A stretch of DNA of 64,000 nucleotides from an uncultured Bacteroides sp. (lineage in GTDB: Bacteria > Bacteroidota > Bacteroidia > Bacteroidales > Bacteroidaceae), in assembly GCF_900547205.1 (NCBI RefSeq), contig NZ_URFY01000014.1:21944-85943 (forward strand), read 5' to 3'. How positions within the stretch are numbered: position 1 is the first letter of the stretch; each line of letters opens with the position of its first letter. Positions 36,901-44,868 of this stretch are shown in pieces. The notes below the pieces were generated by a model, which worked only from the letters and a program-made list of their open reading frames with translations, had not been told where the DNA came from and made no database searches. The translations under genes and the position numbers were made by a program.

Positions 36901-37066
36901 CACTTGCTCCCGGATAAGCGGTCATCACCATGATTGTATTCGTATCGATATCCGGATACAAGTCGATAGGCAATTTGGACAAAGAGAAAAGACCAAAAAT
37001 CACCACTGCCAGAAAGCAGAGGGAGGTCATAATCGGTTTCTTAACCGCACCTTCGTATAAACTCAT
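33908..37066 (-). CDS. RND efflux pump inner-membrane subunit (HAE1/AcrB type)
   Basis: A 1,052-residue transporter with the standard 12-TM, two-periplasmic-loop architecture. Landmarks: N-terminal KKPIMTSLCFLAVVIFGLFS; the porter region GVGTVSISGAPQREIQVYCD; TM4 with SIAIGMVVDDAIVVLENVTT, whose Asp pair is the proton-relay site; and the C-terminal IVMAAQFESLTYPFIIMFSL and GIVVKNGIVLIDY. This is the hydrophobe/amphiphile class, not a heavy-metal pump. It uses the proton gradient to expel drugs, bile acids or similar compounds through the MFP and TolC partners encoded just upstream. It is preceded by a gap of about 80 bases containing a palindrome and followed by the PII-like gene. Confidence 0.97.
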   Translation of the reverse strand: MSLYEGAVKKPIMTSLCFLAVVIFGLFSLSKLPIDLYPDIDTNTIMVMTAYPGASASDIENNVTRPLENTLNAVSNLKHITSRSSENMSLITLEFEFGNDIDVLTNDVRDKLDMVSSQLPDDVENPIIFKFSTDMIPIVLLSVQANESQSALYKILDDRVVNPLARIPGVGTVSISGAPQREIQVYCDPNKLEAYNLSIETISAIIGAENKNIPGGNFDIGSETYALRVEGEFDDSRQLADVVVGTQNGANVFLRDVARIVDTVEERAQETYNNGVQGAMIVVQKQSGANSVEISRKVQEALPRLQKNLPSDVKIGVIVDTSDNILNTIDSLTETVVYALLFVVIVVFLFLGRWRATLIICITIPLSLIASFIYLAISGNTINIISLSSLSIAIGMVVDDAIVVLENVTTHIERGSDPKQAAVHGTNEVAISVIASTLTMIAVFFPLTMVSGMSGVLFKQLGWMMCAIMFISTVAALSLTPMLCSQLLRLQKKPSKMFKLFFTPIEKALDGLDSWYGRMLNWAVRHRPIVIVGCIAFFVVSLLCAKGIGTEFFPAQDNARIAVKLELPIGTRKEIAQELSEKLTNQWMTKYKDIMKVCNYTVGQADSDNTFASMQDNGSHIISFNISLVDPGDRDISLEAVCDEMREDLKKYPEFSKAQVILGGSNTGMSAQASADFEIYGYDMTVTDSVAARLKRELLDVKGVTEVNISRSDYQPEYQVDFDREKLAMHGLNLSTAGNYLRNRVNGAVASKYREDGDEYDIKVRYAPEYRTSLESLENILIYNAQGQSVRVKDVGKVVERFAPPTIERKDRERIVTVSAVISGEPLGNVVAAGNKVIDKMELPGEVTIQISGSFEDQQDSFRDLGTLGILIIILVFIVMAAQFESLTYPFIIMFSLPFAFSGVLMALFFTGSTLSVMSLLGGIMLIGIVVKNGIVLIDYITLCRERGMAVINSVVTSGKSRLRPVLMTTATTVLGMIPMAIGGGQGSEMWSPMAIAVIGGLTVSTILTLILIPTLYCVFAGTGIKNRRRKLRRQRELDVYFQAHKDDIIKK

Positions 37067-37086
37067 TTCTTTAGGGATTAGTGTTT

Positions 37087-37121
37087 AGTGATTAATGATT
37101 AGCGATTCTTCATTAATCACT
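37087..37121. repeat. Perfect 12-bp inverted repeat between the MFP and RND genes
   Basis: AGTGATTAATGA (37087-37098) and its exact complement (37110-37121) around an 11-base spacer. Further TTAGTGATTA-like copies flank it on both sides (37073-37133), making an AT-rich nested repeat. It could fold in the mRNA between the two genes and tune their ratio, or be an intergenic repeat family member. Confidence 0.7.
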
Positions 37122-37145
37122 AATCACTAACCGTTAACCGTTTAC

Positions 37146-38162
37146 TTATTTCTCAACTTCTACTTCCACGCCGTTAGCCAGTCGTGACTGTCCGGCAACT
37201 ACCACTTGGGAGTTATTGGGCACACCGGACTTCAACTCATATTCCGTACCCATACGTCTACCCAGTTCTACCTTATTATAAGATACCTTGCCGTCTTTGT
37301 AAACATAGACATAACGGTCGCCGGAACCCGCCTGCTTCACGATAGCCAAATCGGGAACAACCACATTTTCTGCCGTACCGAAATTAAGCGTTGCGCGGGC
37401 AAACATTCCCGGACGCACACGCTGGTCGCGGTTGTCGAGTTTAATCTCAATCGGGAAAGTACGTGTAGAAGCGTCAATAGTAGGATAAATCAGGCTGATG
37501 GTTCCTTTGAACACCTCGTCACCGTATACATCGAGTTTTACGTCTACCGACGAGCCTTTCTTCACCTGCGTGAAGTAGCTTTCGGAAACATTAATCATGA
37601 GTTTCACCGGAGTGATTTGCTCTACCACCAATACAGGGTTTCCACCGCTGTACATATCGCCGTTATCATAGTTGCGGGCAGTGATTACTCCATTAATGGG
37701 GCTCACCAAAGAAGTGTTTTCCAACAGGTTTTGATAAGCTGTCTTCTTCACGTCGAGCTGCATCTTCGCAGCGTCCCATTCCGATTTGGAAGCACCGCCT
37801 ACTTTATAGAGTTCGTCCATACGGTTGAATTCAATCTCCTGATTGTCCAGTTGCAATTTGGTTTGTTGCAGGTTGGCAGCATCCATCTGCACCAATCTCT
37901 GGCCTTTGGATACGCGGTCGCCCACTTCTACAAATATCTTATCGATACGGACAGGAGTCGAGGGAGCGATGTTGTTCTTCACTTCCGCTTCCACCGTTGC
38001 CGTATATTCCTGAATCTGGTCTACCGGCCGGGCTTTTACGTCAGCCAGTTTCACAATGGGCTTTTCAACCACTTGTTCTGTAGCAGCTTTATCTTTTCCA
38101 CCCGTGCATGAGCCCATAATTACGGTTAACATCAGGGCTACTAATTGGATACTTTTTTTCAT
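37146..38162 (-). CDS. RND efflux periplasmic adaptor (membrane fusion protein)
   Basis: A 338-residue lipoprotein: signal MKKSIQLVALMLTVIMGSC, lipid Cys19. The HlyD/AcrA pattern follows: EYTATVEAEVKNNIAPSTPV, the lipoyl half IDKIFVEVGDRVSKGQRLVQ, a short helical hairpin (about 85-135), the second lipoyl half SLVSPINGVITARNYDNGDM, a beta-barrel domain (VKLMINVSESYFTQV) and the membrane-proximal domain. It links the RND pump to the TolC channel. The hairpin is short compared with AcrA. It lies in the operon 33 bases after the tolC-like gene. Confidence 0.95.
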   Translation of the reverse strand: MKKSIQLVALMLTVIMGSCTGGKDKAATEQVVEKPIVKLADVKARPVDQIQEYTATVEAEVKNNIAPSTPVRIDKIFVEVGDRVSKGQRLVQMDAANLQQTKLQLDNQEIEFNRMDELYKVGGASKSEWDAAKMQLDVKKTAYQNLLENTSLVSPINGVITARNYDNGDMYSGGNPVLVVEQITPVKLMINVSESYFTQVKKGSSVDVKLDVYGDEVFKGTISLIYPTIDASTRTFPIEIKLDNRDQRVRPGMFARATLNFGTAENVVVPDLAIVKQAGSGDRYVYVYKDGKVSYNKVELGRRMGTEYELKSGVPNNSQVVVAGQSRLANGVEVEVEK

Positions 38163-38195
38163 ATTGCTTCGTTGTAATTTTTTAATTGTCTATCG

Positions 38196-39542
38196 TTATT
38201 GTTTTCCCAAAACCTGGTCAAGGTCAGCCTTAGAAACCAGATAATCGTATATGGATTGATTGTAGGTGAGTTGTGCCTGAGTGAGCGACACTTGCGAGCT
38301 GTTCAGTTCGAGCACGGTTCCTTTTCCTACATCGTAGCGTTTTTCGGCAATCGTCACTGCTTTCTCCGCTTGTATCACGTTCTCCTTGTTGCTGAGTACC
38401 TGCTCCGAGTTGGCAGCCATGTTGTTGCGATAGCTAGTGATCTGCATATTCAGTTGTCTTTCCGTATTGATGCGGTTCCAGTCGAGCTGACGCATCTGGA
38501 TGCGGGCAGATTTCACTTTCGTGAAGTTGCTGGCACGATACAAAGGAATGCTGAGGTTGAACATCAGCGACGAACTGTTACTCCAGTTGTACTGGAAGAA
38601 GTTGATGTTCGGATTATATAAGGACTGATAATTGTAGGAGAAGCTCATCGACAAAGTCGGCATGAAGCTTGTCTTCAATGTCTTCAAGCTCTTTTCCAGC
38701 AATTTCATGTTCAAGTCCAATTGCCGCATCGTAGTATTATTCTCTAGTCCTGCTTCTTCATCCTTCAACTGATTGGCAAACACGGTGGTTTCGTAGTTTG
38801 TCAGATTGTCCTCCGTCTTTAGTTCCACATCGGCGGTGATGCCCATCAATACTTTTAGTTGCAACTTAGCCAAAGTCACCCCGTTGGCAGCAGATATCAC
38901 ACTCGGCTTAATGCTGCGCATCTGCACCTCGGCGCTGATTTTATCGTATTCGCTCACTGCTCCCTGCTGATATTTGGCATTGACGATGTTGAAGTTATCT
39001 TCCGCCAGTTTGTAGCTTCCCTGAAGCACTTCGTAACTGTCTTGTGCCAACATCAGTTGGTAGAATGCCTTGCGCACTTGGTTCACCAGGTCGATTTCAC
39101 TCTCGCGCGACTTCTCCACCGCCAGTTCGATATCTGTCTTTGTCATCGACATCGTCCGATAAACGGCCGGTGCAAACAAAGGGAGATTAATGCTCAGTCC
39201 GGCATTGGCGGTATTCGTTCCGTCCTGCCCCATCTTGAACGACATATCGTTCAGCTTCATTTCCGCAGCTTTAATAGTGTGGTCTACCGATCCGTTGATG
39301 CTGGCATCGGGCAACAGACTTTGCCATGCTTCTTTTCGAGCTACTTGCTTCAAGGCAATTTCTTCAGCCGCTACTTTCATTGTGGGATTTTCATCCAACG
39401 CAATCTCCAGTGCTTTGTCTAAGGTCAAGGTTAAGGTGTCCTTCGCCACTTGAACGCCTTGTGCCTTAGCGAAACCACAGGCGCAGAGAGCCATAGCAGC
39501 CAAAAGAATCTTCTTACTTGTCAATCTTTTCATTCTGTTCAT
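38196..39542 (-). CDS. TolC-family outer-membrane efflux channel
   Basis: A 448-residue protein with a signal peptide (KILLAAMALCACGFAKAQG). Two OEP repeats of long amphipathic helices follow: LTLTLDKALEIALDENPTMK opens repeat 1, and LSIPLYRASNFTKVKSARIQ with KAVTIAEKRYDVGKGTVLEL lies in repeat 2; the protein ends near SKADLDQVLGK. It forms the trimeric outer-membrane exit duct for the RND pump. A second ATG three codons in (MKRLTSKK) is an equally good start. It is the first structural gene after the TetR regulator, 45 bases downstream. Confidence 0.94.
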   Translation of the reverse strand: MNRMKRLTSKKILLAAMALCACGFAKAQGVQVAKDTLTLTLDKALEIALDENPTMKVAAEEIALKQVARKEAWQSLLPDASINGSVDHTIKAAEMKLNDMSFKMGQDGTNTANAGLSINLPLFAPAVYRTMSMTKTDIELAVEKSRESEIDLVNQVRKAFYQLMLAQDSYEVLQGSYKLAEDNFNIVNAKYQQGAVSEYDKISAEVQMRSIKPSVISAANGVTLAKLQLKVLMGITADVELKTEDNLTNYETTVFANQLKDEEAGLENNTTMRQLDLNMKLLEKSLKTLKTSFMPTLSMSFSYNYQSLYNPNINFFQYNWSNSSSLMFNLSIPLYRASNFTKVKSARIQMRQLDWNRINTERQLNMQITSYRNNMAANSEQVLSNKENVIQAEKAVTIAEKRYDVGKGTVLELNSSQVSLTQAQLTYNQSIYDYLVSKADLDQVLGKQ

Positions 39543-39587
39543 AAACTAACTTATAAATTTTATCTTTATTTGTTTGCCGATAGAATC

Positions 39588-40244
39588 TCACCCAATTGCT
39601 TGTCCGGTGCGATTCTTACGATATTCTTGTATAAAGTCTTCCAATACCCGCGCGCCTTTCTCCGTAGAGATGCCACGTATGTAGGTAAACATGATTGACT
39701 CATATACTTCTATAAAAGGATATTCATTGCAAATGTCCGTATTCATAAGCACATCGAACTGCTCGCGTACCAACAAGTTGACAATGGCAAAATTGACATC
39801 CGCACGAAAGATGCCCTGCTCTACACCCGACAGGAAGAAGGACATCGTCTTCTCCGAATCGCTCTCGCGGCGGTCTTTCATCATATCGGATATCTTCGGA
39901 TACTTCTTGATGTCTTCAAAAAAACGCTTGTTGGTCTGGTGAAAGACTTCGATGCTCTTCTGAAATACAGCCAGTATCACTTCCAATACATTGTGCGATT
40001 GCTCGTATATTTGTTGCAAATACCTGTCTCTATCGTTCTGCACCTTCAGAATGCACTCCTTCAGCAACGATTCTTTATCTGCAAACACTTCGTAAAGCGT
40101 ACGTTTGGAAATGCCCAATGTGGTGGCAATATCATCCATCGTAATAGACTTGATACCATTCGAAGTAAATGCTTCTGTAGCTGTCGTAATGATCCGTTCT
40201 TTCAACTCCGCCCGTTGGGTGGCGTCTTTTCCATGCTCTGTCAT
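39588..40244 (-). CDS. TetR/AcrR-family repressor of the efflux operon
   Basis: A 218-residue regulator. The N-terminal TetR helix-turn-helix (about 15-62) is clear: RIITTATEAFTSNGIKSITM and DIATTLGISKRTLYEVFADK. The C-terminal ligand-binding part (about 75-205) is alpha-helical and divergent, as usual. It is the first gene of the TetR-TolC-MFP-RND-PII operon. Family knowledge: such repressors bind palindromes near their own promoter and release on binding a pump substrate, giving autoregulation of the whole operon. The inducer is not predictable. Confidence 0.93.
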   Translation of the reverse strand: MTEHGKDATQRAELKERIITTATEAFTSNGIKSITMDDIATTLGISKRTLYEVFADKESLLKECILKVQNDRDRYLQQIYEQSHNVLEVILAVFQKSIEVFHQTNKRFFEDIKKYPKISDMMKDRRESDSEKTMSFFLSGVEQGIFRADVNFAIVNLLVREQFDVLMNTDICNEYPFIEVYESIMFTYIRGISTEKGARVLEDFIQEYRKNRTGQAIG

Positions 40245-40313
40245 TGTTCGTTTTTTCTATATTGTTTTAAATGCAGTTTTCGTTTTCTTCTTGCCATGAG
40301 AGGTAAAACGGAA

Positions 40314-40342
40314 CAAAGATAGACAGAAAACTCTTTCCGCAA
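40314..40342 (-). promoter_or_regulatory. Putative promoter of the TetR/efflux operon
   Basis: Minus strand: -7 element TATCTTTG (40314-40321), with a TTG at 40340-40342 separated by 18 bases, slightly shorter than the usual spacing. It lies about 70 bases before the TetR start. The rest of the 548-base gap (40245-40792) holds no credible gene; it contains a weak hairpin (AAGGACA at 40581, TGTCCTT at 40611). Confidence 0.5.
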
Positions 40343-40792
40343 TTCCAGTTTCCATTTATTTAGAGTCCATTTGAGGAATATTATCATTCGACTGAGTGAT
40401 ATGAAAACAAGTGTTAATAGGAAATACGGAACAAACTTGGGGCAAAGGTAAGCTGTAAGGGAATAGGACGTAAAGTTTTATCGTTGGCTGAAGGGTAATT
40501 ACCGACAAAAGCCGGATAAATATCGATAAGTTCGACACCCATCCGGCATAAACAGCCGCCATTATTAACGAAAGGGAGAAAAGGACAGGTATTTGTCAGT
40601 AATCAAACTTTGTCCTTCTCGGATAGGCTACTGTTTTAAGTATTTCCATATAATCTTTCGAAATTCAGGCAAGCAAGAGGGGAACTCCCCTTCTACAGGA
40701 CAGTTCAATCACTCTTCGCAAGATAAGAAAAAAGGGGGTAAAAGACAAGGAAACCGGTTGTTTTATTATCAGAAAGGTATCTTTCCTACTAA

Positions 40793-41437
40793 TTACTTCT
40801 CTTGTTCGTCCCGCAGCTTCAGTAAGTAGTTGAATGTGTGCTTCGCCTCATGGCTGTCATCTTTCAGATAGGCTTGCTTCCAGTCGGGATGTTTGTCCAA
40901 AAGTTGCAGCATCCTGTCTTTATCAAGAAAGTCAATTTTGCCTGTCTCGCTGTCTAATTCATAGCACACGCGTTTCGTCACCAAGCTCGATGCGGCAAGC
41001 GCGTCACCTATATTTCCGCCTAGTTTTACGTCATCATCATCCACAAAGGTTCCTCCAACGACGGAGCCCAGGGGCATTGCAACAAAATAGATATTATTGC
41101 CCAACTGCACAGCGGGGGCAAACCAAGCACCGAAACGCAGTTTCTTGTAGCGCAACTTACGGCAATTCAAGAAAAGGTCTCCCTTTTCTGTACGCACGGC
41201 AAAACAACGCTTCTTCAACCGACGGCACATCGACTCGTCGTCGCCTGCCGTTATCCGGTAATCCGCTCCTCCTGTCAACAGGATATAACTTTGGGTACGC
41301 TTCTCTACACGCAACTCGGGTATGGTATCTCCGTCCTGAGCCAGCAATCCTTTCAAATTGGAATAGACTATATTCTGCGCGCTCATCGAGAGACTAACCG
41401 CGCTTATCAGCAAACATATAATAAATACTTTTTTCAT
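40793..41437 (-). CDS. Secreted protein of unknown function
   Basis: A 214-residue protein with a clear signal peptide (FIICLLISAVSLSMSAQ) and a good ribosome-binding site (GAAGGAGGA) before the ATG. The mature part begins NIVYSNLKGLLAQDGDTIPE, a style seen in small families of Bacteroides exported proteins. It has a Gly-rich centre (LGSVVGGTFVDDDD and GGNIGDALAAS) and ends in a helical, charged C-terminus (ASSLVTKRVCYELDSETGKI, then YLLKLRDEQEK). I do not recognise a named family with confidence. It is a single gene flanked by long non-coding stretches. Confidence 0.8.
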   Translation of the reverse strand: MKKVFIICLLISAVSLSMSAQNIVYSNLKGLLAQDGDTIPELRVEKRTQSYILLTGGADYRITAGDDESMCRRLKKRCFAVRTEKGDLFLNCRKLRYKKLRFGAWFAPAVQLGNNIYFVAMPLGSVVGGTFVDDDDVKLGGNIGDALAASSLVTKRVCYELDSETGKIDFLDKDRMLQLLDKHPDWKQAYLKDDSHEAKHTFNYLLKLRDEQEK

Positions 41438-41596
41438 AGGGGCATCCTCCTTCTCTTTAATAACGCCTTTTCGAGTGGAAAGTTATACATTTTAGTAGAT
41501 AAATGCAAGGACGAAGATATAAATATCGAAAAAAAACAGGTTCTCGGGCTGTTTAAGGTTATTAAGCTCTTTTGTTGCGGGGCGGGAAATGAACTT

Positions 41597-41772
41597 CAGC
41601 TATTAATACTTGAGTTGCCAGCTATTAATAGCTGACAGATGGATTGTTAATACTTGAGAACTCAGCTATTAATACTTGTCATTACTGTTAGCAATACTTG
41701 ATATCATAGCTAGCAATGCTTGATATCATAGTTAGCAATGCTTGTTATGTTGTGTAACAATGCTTGTTATTA
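41597..41772. repeat. Eight head-to-tail 22-bp degenerate repeats
   Basis: Units of exactly 22 bp begin at 41597, 41619, 41641, 41663, 41685, 41707, 41729 and 41751. The core is (T/G)(T/A)A(T/G)(C/T)AAT(A/G)CTTG in nearly every unit; neighbouring units are most alike (units 5 and 6 share TAGCAAT.CTTGATATCA), which suggests growth by local duplication. There are no spacers, so this is not CRISPR. It lies in the 932-base gap between the secreted-protein gene and the mutS-like gene. Confidence 0.85.
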
Positions 41773-41856
41773 TATTCATTTTATCCTTGCCGGAAAGTAC
41801 TAATTCCTGTTTTTTTCATCATACCGAAGCTATCTATACTATTGTTTATTTCACAG

Positions 41857-42185
41857 GTTCACCCCTTCACCTATCTCTTGAAACACCGATGAATAAGGAG
41901 ATACAGGGTGAAGGCTTCCTCTTTTTTTCGCTTGTTTCCGGGCTTCACTTCTTTCACCCCGTTCTTTCTTTCAAATAATCAGGCTAAAAGTACATGCTCT
42001 AATACGCTGATTAATAGCGTAATATAGACATCATGGTGGCATATAGATGCTGTGTGCAGGATATATTGAGCCAAAGGTTGGTGGTGAAAGCGGTGAAACC
42101 GGTGCTTAACCTCAAAAGAAGCTTCCCCTTCACCCTGTATCGCCTTATTCATCAGTGTTTCAAGATGAAGGTGAAAGAGGTGAAC
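41857..42185. repeat. 0.33-kb element bounded by long inverted repeats
   Basis: The left arm from 41857 (GTTCACCCCTTCACC..., core GAAACACCGATGAATAAGG and ATACAGGGTGAAGG) is matched by the reverse complement of the right arm ending at 42185 (core GAAACACTGATGAATAAGG and ATACAGGGTGAAGG). About 60 bases per arm are closely alike, and weaker likeness extends inward to about 41960 and 42078. The middle has no gene. It could be a MITE-like element or a long RNA hairpin. The short frames across it are mirror images created by the repeat. The remainder of the gap up to 42331 shows nothing. Confidence 0.75.
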
Positions 42186-42331
42186 AGCGGTTAATATAAT
42201 ATGAGCATATTTGCACCGGAAGGAATAGTTTACTAGTTTATATTGGGGTATCCTTAAAAGTATACAGTTAATAAACAGTAAATATAGTCTTGACAAAAAC
42301 AAGCCCGCACCATGCCCGTTGTAAATTATAT

Positions 42332-42339
42332 TACCTTTG
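42332..42339 (+). promoter_or_regulatory. Putative -7 element of the mutS-like gene
   Basis: TACCTTTG, a full match to TAnnTTTG, 31 bases before the chosen ATG. It overlaps an earlier in-frame ATG at 42337, which therefore cannot be the start if this promoter is used. No good -33 at the expected spacing. Confidence 0.5.
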
Positions 42340-42369
42340 CACGAAAAGAAGTTAAGTAGTAATCAAATC

Positions 42370-44184
42370 ATGGAAAAACTAGAAAGCATTATCGCAACAT
42401 ATCAGCAAATTATTCAGACCGCAGAAGTCGAACTGCAAAAGACCCGCAAACGTATTTATTACATTAGCCTGCTACGTCTGGCATTATTCGTTGGGGCCAT
42501 AGCAGGGGCCATCGTCTTTTGGTCGGATGGATGGACGCTTCTTTTCACTTTCGCCATCCTACCTTTCTTTCTCTTCATCTGGCTTGTGAAACGCCACAAC
42601 TTCTGGTTTTACCGAAAGGACTTCCTGAAAAAGAAAATCTCAATCAACGAACAGGAACTTCGCGCCATTCAATATGATTTCTCCGACTTCGACAGCGGGA
42701 AAGAATACATCGACCCGTCGCATCTCTATACTTTCGACTTGGACGTCTTTGGCGAACATTCTCTATTCCAATACATGAACCGGACTTCAACTCCCATTGG
42801 GAAACAGCACCTAGCCGACTGGTTCAACAATCATCTGGAGAATAAAGAGTCAATTGAACAACGCCAACAAGCCATCCGCGAGTTATCCGCAGAGCTGGAA
42901 TACCGGCAACAGTTCCGCCTGCTCGGCTTGCTTTATAAAGGAAAACCTGCCGACACCAACGAGATAAACGATTGGGCAAAAAGTCCGAGTTATTATCGCA
43001 AAAATACTCTGCTTCGCATCATTCCCACAGTGGTGAGCGTTATTAACATCTTATGCATCGGCGCAGCTATTCTGGGTTTATTGCCCGCCACCGTTGCAGG
43101 AGGAGTATTTGTATGTTTCGTCATTTTCAGTTCTATCTTCTCCAAAGGAATCACCAAACTCCAAACTACGTATGGCGAAAAACTGCAAATCCTCTCTACA
43201 TACGCCGACCAGATTTTGCTCACCGAAAATAAGGAAATGCACAGCCCCATACTGCAACAACTAAAGGATGACCTTAAAAGCTGCAATCAAACAGCCTCCC
43301 AAGCCGTCCGCCAACTTTCTAAATTGATGAACGCGCTCGACCAGCGAAATAATATGTTAATGAGTATCATCCTCAACGGTCTTATATTCTGGGAATTGCG
43401 TCAGGTTATGCGAATTGAGAAATGGAAAGAGACACACGCCGCCGACCTGCCCCGCTGGATTGAAACCATAGGTGAAATGGATGCGTTCTGCTCTTTGGCA
43501 ACTTTTGCATATAATCATCCGGCATATATATTCCCGGAGATTTGCTCGCAGCCTTTCTGCCTACAAGCCGAAGCGTTGGGCCACCCTCTGATGAACCGCA
43601 ATAAATGCGTGCGTAACGGAATAGACATCGATAAACGCTCTTTCTTCATCATCATCACCGGAGCCAACATGGCGGGCAAAAGCACGTATCTGCGCACCGT
43701 AGGCATCAATTATCTTTTAGCCTGCATCGGCGCACCTGTCTGGGCTAAGCAAATGAAAATATATCCTGCGCGCCTTGTCACCAGTCTCCGTACCAGCGAC
43801 TCACTGACGGACAACGAATCTTACTTCTTCGCCGAACTCAAACGCCTGAAACTTATTATCGACAAACTAGAAGCCAACGAAGAACTATTTATCATTCTCG
43901 ACGAAATCTTGAAGGGAACTAACTCCATGGATAAACAGAAAGGTTCTTTCGCCCTTATCAAGCAATTTATGAATATGAATGCCAATGGTATCATCGCTAC
44001 CCACGATCTGTTATTAGGAACTTTAATTGATGTATTCCCGCAGCATATCCGTAATTTCTGCTTCGAAGCCGATATTACGAACAACGAACTCACCTTCTCT
44101 TATCAAATGAGAAACGGCGTTGCTCAAAATATGAATGCCTGCTTCTTAATGAAAAAAATGGGGATAGCCGTCATCGACGACTAA
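42370..44184 (+). CDS. Membrane-anchored MutS-like ATPase
   Basis: A 604-residue protein combining transmembrane helices with a MutS ATPase. Two TM helices lie at about 33-80 (LLRLALFVGAIAGAIVFWSD, LLFTFAILPFFLFIWLV) and two more at about 215-265 (VVSVINILCIGAAILGLLP, GGVFVCFVIFSSIF). The MutS core levers lie between and after. The ATPase has Walker A TGANMAGKSTYLRTVG (about 427), the signature SLRTSDSLTDNESYFFAELK and Walker B LFIILDEILKGTNS (about 503). MutS domain I, which reads mismatches, and the connector are absent, so classical mismatch repair is unlikely. Such proteins are annotated as MutS in many Bacteroidetes, but their function is not established. It starts at MEKLESII; the longer frame (MHEKKLSSNQI) begins inside the promoter. 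Confidence 0.88.
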   Translation: MEKLESIIATYQQIIQTAEVELQKTRKRIYYISLLRLALFVGAIAGAIVFWSDGWTLLFTFAILPFFLFIWLVKRHNFWFYRKDFLKKKISINEQELRAIQYDFSDFDSGKEYIDPSHLYTFDLDVFGEHSLFQYMNRTSTPIGKQHLADWFNNHLENKESIEQRQQAIRELSAELEYRQQFRLLGLLYKGKPADTNEINDWAKSPSYYRKNTLLRIIPTVVSVINILCIGAAILGLLPATVAGGVFVCFVIFSSIFSKGITKLQTTYGEKLQILSTYADQILLTENKEMHSPILQQLKDDLKSCNQTASQAVRQLSKLMNALDQRNNMLMSIILNGLIFWELRQVMRIEKWKETHAADLPRWIETIGEMDAFCSLATFAYNHPAYIFPEICSQPFCLQAEALGHPLMNRNKCVRNGIDIDKRSFFIIITGANMAGKSTYLRTVGINYLLACIGAPVWAKQMKIYPARLVTSLRTSDSLTDNESYFFAELKRLKLIIDKLEANEELFIILDEILKGTNSMDKQKGSFALIKQFMNMNANGIIATHDLLLGTLIDVFPQHIRNFCFEADITNNELTFSYQMRNGVAQNMNACFLMKKMGIAVIDD

Positions 44185-44216
44185 TCCCCATCTCTACTTG
44201 TTAGTTTATTGGTTTA

Positions 44217-44756
44217 TCAAAGCTTGCTTTTTGCCAGAAATGCCGCTACAGAGGAAGCTTGTTCGTTTGTGAAATACTGCACAGATGTTATCGGCTGATA
44301 GGTATACGGTACAAACTGAAACAATTGTACGGCTGCAAAGTTTTTATCTTCCGAAAGTATCACGTCCATGCGTAAGTTACCGCTTACCTCACTCTTCAAG
44401 CCTGAATTGGCAGAAAACGAACCGGAGTTTACCAAATCCGTCAACGTATCCATATGCTTCAAATCGAAGAACAGGCTACGTTCTTTAGCAACACTGCCTG
44501 TAGGCATATAAACGACTTCTTTCGATTTCCAGAATAAACGGAAAATTCCCATGAGGAATAATCCTGTCCCCAGAACCATTAAAGCCATACTAACTGTAGA
44601 CGACTTATCCTCCAATTCGAAAGTTGAAGCAAACGCCAAAACACCTACCAACAGCATAAGTGCCGAAAATAGTACTTTAGAAACACTGGTACGTTTAACG
44701 ATATCGGGATGTGATGATGCAAACAATGTTGCATTAATAGCTTGAGTTGTTGCCAT
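44217..44756 (-). CDS. Small membrane protein of unknown function
   Basis: A 179-residue protein with two TM helices at about 27-45 (VLFSALMLLVGVLAFAS) and 56-75 (VSMALMVLGTGLFLMGIF), then a soluble C-terminal domain (about 85-179) with RSLFFDLKHMDTLTDLVNSG and VQLFQFVPYTYQPITSVQYF. No family is recognised. It converges with the mutS-like gene, 32 bases apart; an 8-bp stem (44158-44165 with 44184-44191) at that junction may help end transcription. Confidence 0.7.
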   Translation of the reverse strand: MATTQAINATLFASSHPDIVKRTSVSKVLFSALMLLVGVLAFASTFELEDKSSTVSMALMVLGTGLFLMGIFRLFWKSKEVVYMPTGSVAKERSLFFDLKHMDTLTDLVNSGSFSANSGLKSEVSGNLRMDVILSEDKNFAAVQLFQFVPYTYQPITSVQYFTNEQASSVAAFLAKSKL

Positions 44757-44868
44757 AATATTTAAAGTTTAATTTATTAGTAAATAAAAAAAGAAAGATA
44801 GAAAAGACTACAGGCATATATTTATATACCAGTAATCAAAAAATAAATGATACCAATAAATTAAACGG

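Noticed and set aside
40356..40829. Small frames of 68 and 78 codons in the gap beyond the TetR gene
   Set aside because: No signal, family or promoter support; the second runs into the secreted-protein gene on the other strand.
41597..41772. CRISPR array
   Set aside because: Units abut with no spacers and are too variable; no cas gene is in the window.
41742..42302. Two facing short frames, both with MNK.IQGEG
   Set aside because: They are mirror images created by the inverted-repeat arms, not two related genes.
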